This document shows, piece by piece, positions 59,761 to 64,000 of a stretch of 64,000 nucleotides of DNA (position 1 is its first letter; each line of letters begins with the position of its first letter). This DNA comes from Theobroma cacao (Eukaryota > Streptophyta > Magnoliopsida > Malvales > Malvaceae): assembly GCF_000208745.1 (NCBI RefSeq), contig NC_030851.1, forward strand, positions 6,732,334 to 6,796,333. The letters are read 5' to 3'. Under the pieces are notes generated by a model. The model was not told the origin of the DNA, ran no database searches, and was given only the letters and a program-made list of their open reading frames with translations. The position numbers and the translations under genes are program-made.

Positions 59761-62700
59761 TCACAAACCTTCCGAGCCATTTGATTCTTGGATCTCATCA
59801 ACTGAACTCAACTTTTCAAGAATTAACCTTTCTTGCTTGGCATCTATTCCATTGAAGTCAAGACATCAAAAAATCTTCTCTATAAAATAAATTTTCAAGG
59901 GTATGAACTAAACATTAATCATGCATGCAGAGATACTGCAATAACCAAGTTATGGCTTCACCATAATTTTTAAGAACTCCAAACTATAAAGTTCCAAAGT
60001 AACACTTCAGTAACAGCATCAGATATTTGTCCTCTTAATGGAAAATTTTAGATAAAAATATGGCTAAGTGGCTCTACTTATTTGCAGAAAATTTCTACAA
60101 GCATTAGTTTCCGGATATGTCTAAAATAGGTATCCAGATTGTGATAGAATTAACTCCCCAAATTTAAGTTATGTAATTGCACCGTTTGTTTGTTGCTTGA
60201 AAAAATTATATTGCTTTAGTGGCTATAAGCATTAAACACCCTATCACACTTTTGGCATGTATATGCATATCATGTATTCATCATGGATTATTTATAAAGT
60301 AAGCAGAGAGCTGGCAAGGATACATTCCTGATCAGGGTTCTCAGTGAAATTGGAGTGCAGGGCATTCCCTATGCTGTCTACAATGGCTGAGATAGTCATG
60401 GACGATTCAATGCATAAAATGGCTGTTATGGCATCTAATCTTGTGACCTCATTTCTGAACATAAGCCTTGCATGTGCTGCAACATTATAAGTGTCAACAC
60501 CCACATTGATGATTGGATACTGCAGCAACATTGCAAGCCAGTGTTTTGGCTCATAAGGATAATAAATCAACAAATTCTCCAACATACCTTGAGCCAGGCG
60601 TATCAAGCTTTCAAGCATGCGCACCGTTGTTCTTGCTGCATAATCCATTATGGTCTGATCAAAGTGAATAGAATAATGGCAATCATCATCAAGTTGAAGG
60701 GATTTCTAAAGGAGAAACCTGCATTATGTGTTCCTGATCTCCTTTGGAGTTGATAATAGCTTGAGATAACCTTTTCAGCCTCTTTTGTGAGCACTGGTTT
60801 AAAGTGCTTTTTTACATAGTGAATATACCTGCAAGACATCTACAAAAGCTACAAAATCAAGTGATCCAAGTAGATACATAAGATTGTTGAGTACTTGGTG
60901 GTTGAGGATAAATTTTCTTCGAACAAGAATTATCTAGAAACCCCAACCAACCCTCATCCCAAAATAATAATAAGACGTTGCTAACAGAAGATAGTTTAAA
61001 ATTTAAAAAAACTTTTACAGAGTGATCTAATAGTTCCTTGTAACCAAGGTGTATTTACCTCCGAAGGATGGGAAGCGGCCAGATATTTGATAGATCTTCA
61101 TCCCTCTTGCCTGCTTCAGATTCTCCCTGAAATTAATTTCAAATGGCAATCAGGACAATTATAGTCAAATCCCCCACCCCCCCCACCCCCCCTCTCTCCC
61201 CTTTTTTTTGTGGTCAGAGATTTACAACTTTGTGAACACATTACCTCAGCTAGAATATGCGATGATACAACTGCATCCCATTCAGGGTTTTTTGTATCCA
61301 AGAGGACTAGGACAATATCAAATCTGCTTAGTAAAGGACCAGAGAGTGCCGTATTGACAGAGAGAGCTAGATTTTGTTAAGAATAAATACAGTATAAACA
61401 TAAATAAGAGAAACATTTAGGGAAGACTGTGAAAGCCAGAGAAAAGGGACTTGGGGGAAAGAACTGTTGAGAGAGCAGAGTTCCGAACAGTGAGTTCAAT
61501 TATATTCCACATTTACAGACAATGCTGAATAAGGTAACATGGAGGACAAATTGTAATTTTCATATTTAAAGGTGAATAATAACTAGCACAATCAAGCAAT
61601 TCAATTTTGAAAGGTCAATCAAACTAGTTCTCTAAATTGAAGTGATACGTTGATCAGGATCATAGTGTCCTTTGGGATTTGTTGCACCAAAGACAATTGT
61701 CCTAGTACTAAGAGTCGTAACAAGGCCAGCCTGAAAAAAATAGAAAAATGCCAAAACTTGTTTACCAGCCATGCTTACACCAACCAGCAAGTAGAGTATA
61801 ATAGCAATCAATTAAAACTAAATAAAGAACAAAAAATGGATGCCACATAACAATATTTAAACAATCATGGAAAAACAACAGCTTATGGTAACATTAAGTA
61901 TAAGTTGGTCAGCAAACTGCTTATGCCATGTAGGAGGCAATGACATCAACTATGAACTTTATAAAATTCAACCCTCAACTTTCTCCAAGTATTCTTACTG
62001 CAGAATATAATGTGGGACATGAGATTTGGGCAGGAATGATCCAGGCCCATGCATAGGGAACTTGATTAACAGGCTTAGCTTTTAGCTGTCAAAAAAGGCT
62101 CTTAACAAAATCACTAATACATCAACTGGATGCAAAACACAGAAATGAATGATCTCAAAGAATATTGCAAAAGCTGAATGAACTTATTAATCTTTCTTGA
62201 TAGCTTCCAAGCATAATGCAACCAAATATGCTATTCTTGATGTTTTCTAAGAGGTAAAAGAAAATAAACATGCGGTGAAGATTTCAATGAAGTTGCAAGG
62301 GCAGTTATGCACTTCAAGATGGATATAGAAATAGTATTGTACAGATCCTCTAGCCTGCTCTAGCTAAAATAAATAAATAAGGGATAAACAACACCAATGG
62401 TTATTCTAGAAATACCTAAAGCAGGAGTGAAAAATATGTTCTAGGTTTAATTATAACAGAGGGGAAAGATATGCTGAAAAGAAATGTCAGCCAAAATAGA
62501 GATTTGCAATGGATTCTAACAGAAGTTATTGTAATGCAAAGTGGAAAAAACGTTCTACCTTCGCAACACTTATAGTCTGCTGCTCCATTGCTTCATGTAT
62601 GGTTGCCCTGTCATGCTCTCTCATACTATCCCACCCACCCCCCACCCCCAAATAAAAAAAAAAAAAAAACAAAGAAGAAATACAATCAAACATAAATAAA

Positions 62701-63085
62701 CAAAAAAAAAAGGTGCAGATCAATAACAAATTTTAGTTGCCTCCTGAAAGAGCAGGCTCTTGAATGACCAAAGAAAGCAACATCAAAAGCAGCATCATAA
62801 GAGTGTATATTTATGTATACATAATTGTTAGTATCATATATTGATAATAATACAATTATGATGGCCAGTGTCATGTACAAGATGAAAAAACTACATTGAG
62901 TCCCAGTATAGTTCCTAACAAAGCCAGCTTTGAACAGGAAAAAGGAGGGTTTAAATATTGTCATTCAAAGGAAAACAAAAAAAAAATTCATGATAATGAT
63001 TCAAAGGAGTACCTATCGAATTCATCAATACAACAAAGCCCTCCATCTGCTAAAACAAGGGCCCCAGCTTCTAACATCCACTCCC
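59761..63085 (-). CDS. MCM9: DNA helicase MCM9, C-terminal nine exons (gene continues past the window)
   Basis: MCM9 is an AAA+ helicase that works with MCM8 in homologous-recombination repair. Exons, all in matching phase: 63013-63085, 62559-62625, 61649-61730, 61245-61366, 61059-61126, 60719-60828, 60588-60635, 60324-60476 and 59761-59843, with the stop at 59763-59761. They encode about 267 residues. Motifs: [19 protein letters not shown] (Walker B), [32 protein letters not shown] (sensor 1), [16 protein letters not shown] (arginine finger), the winged-helix-side block [17 protein letters not shown], and [25 protein letters not shown]. The Walker A exon lies upstream, in or beyond the N gap at 63342. 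No frame damage was seen, so the gene is probably active. Confidence 0.9.
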
Positions 63086-64000
63086 CTAGTAATATCATAG
63101 ATATAGTTAGCCCTCCAACAAGATGAAACTTGCATAATTTGACATAAAACAAGCAAAAGCCATGAGTATCAAGTGCTTGTCCTTCAATACACAAAAAAAA
63201 TGACAAAACCACAAGGCCATGCCAGCTCTACCACGCAAAACTTCGGTCAAACAACTTCTTTAACCCCCCCCCCCCCCTTCTTTTTTAAGTACTTTGGGGA
63301 TGGTTGAAGCAATAATATTTTTTAAAAAAAAAAAAATTTAGNNNNNNNNNNNNNNNNNNNNNNNNNNNNNNNNNNNNNNNNNNNNNNNNNNNNNNAGTAC
63401 TTACATATATCAACAATCAAATGGTTCATTATAGAATAATATTTAGGTAAAGAAGTTGAAGAAATGAATTAAACAGACAGTGATACCAACACCATAAGGA
63501 CATAGTACAAATACAAGTTCCACTTTCATGAACCTTCAAAGTTAGACAGTCTGAATTGTTTAATGTACTTTCAACATATATCCTACTTTCTAGCTCAAAT
63601 AACTCACTCACCTCCTTTCTACACCATGGTCTGACAGTTGTTATTGCCATTAAATTGTTACACCAGCCACCAGAATAACATAATCATCATAGAATCCCCT
63701 TTCAGTGAACTGTGAGCATGGTTAAATTTTCTGTTTTCTACATATCAAAATCTAAATTATGAAATCATCTTTTTTTTAGTTTCTCTTGAATTATTTGAAC
63801 AAGCAAGGGCAAAGCACTGTATCTGCAGCCAAACTTTTGCCAGTTTTCATGTGCTCTAGAAATATCACTCTTAGCCAGTATATGATATACTTCAGCAGAA
63901 TGAGCTTTAATCATGTTATACATTCCATGTTGACTATAACTCACATTGTTGAATCCAATTCATGATTTTCTTCGAGTTCACAAAATTAATCATGTTACAT
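63086..64000. other. MCM9 upstream intron(s) with N gap; no further exon confirmed
   Basis: Bases 63342-63395 are N. A poly-C run lies at about 63264-63278. A short stretch near 63601-63660 weakly resembles the exon before 63085 on the minus strand, but it does not read in frame. Confidence 0.45.

Noticed and set aside
63601..63660. Possible additional upstream MCM9 exon (minus strand)
   Set aside because: It has weak resemblance to the expected ITTG...LTVTAVKDG end and a donor-like GTGAGT, but the frame does not fit without gaps. It is too short to support.
1..64000. tRNA, rRNA, CRISPR or organelle-derived segments
   Set aside because: No tRNA-like A/B boxes with a cloverleaf, no rRNA blocks and no spaced palindromic repeat arrays with unique spacers were seen. 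CRISPR is not expected in plant nuclear DNA.

Overview
The window is nuclear DNA from a eudicot plant. It is AT-rich, and its genes carry GT-AG introns and encode plant-only products: chloroplast DiT2, bifunctional RIBA, arabinogalactan proteins, an ATL ubiquitin ligase and a BAHD acyltransferase. Decayed plant retrotransposons fill much of the space between genes. Isolated Ns and two N gaps (36681-37007, 63342-63395) mark a draft assembly. The species cannot be fixed from the sequence alone; a Malvales-like relative is only a guess.

Region by region: 0.1-8 kb is a repeat graveyard. It holds a hairpin minisatellite, a plant-mobile-domain (PMD) pseudogene, a 51/102-bp satellite, a Ty3/gypsy LTR-gag remnant on the minus strand, a dioxygenase gene fragment and two 5'-truncated LINEs with readable target-site duplications (TSDs). 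9.4-20.5 kb carries an ATL54-like RING-H2 E3 ligase (-), a possible secreted-peptide precursor (-), a BAHD acyltransferase (+), a probable solo LTR with an assembly duplication inside it, and a small plastid-type protein with several exons (+). 21.9-28.8 kb is a tandem cluster of three classical AGP genes (-), with a 2.9-kb solo LTR between the first two. 29.7-33.8 kb is a seven-exon riboflavin gene, RIBA (-). 37.4-40.5 kb is the four-exon glutamate/malate translocator DIT2 (+).

41.8-63.1 kb is the most interesting part. Two kinase-less receptor-like proteins with a phytosulfokine-receptor (PSKR)-type ectodomain lie about 13 kb apart on the plus strand; the first has an in-frame TAG and the second is intact. 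The second is followed by the 3' nine exons of a DNA-repair helicase gene, MCM9 (-). A relic of one MCM9 exon also lies just behind the first RLP, so an ancestral RLP-MCM9 unit was apparently duplicated in tandem and one MCM9 copy was lost. The space between the copies holds a LINE interrupted by a hAT element (8-bp TSD) and a Ty1/copia element interrupted by a 3.7-kb solo LTR (5-bp TSD).

The host genes do not form a pathway. RIBA and DiT2 act in the chloroplast (flavin supply; photorespiratory glutamate/malate exchange), the AGPs and RLPs act at the cell surface, ATL acts in ubiquitination and MCM9 in genome maintenance. I found no previously undescribed multi-gene system. The best candidates for novelty are the kinase-less PSKR-like RLP pair with its duplicated neighbourhood and the repeat-bearing secreted-peptide candidate.
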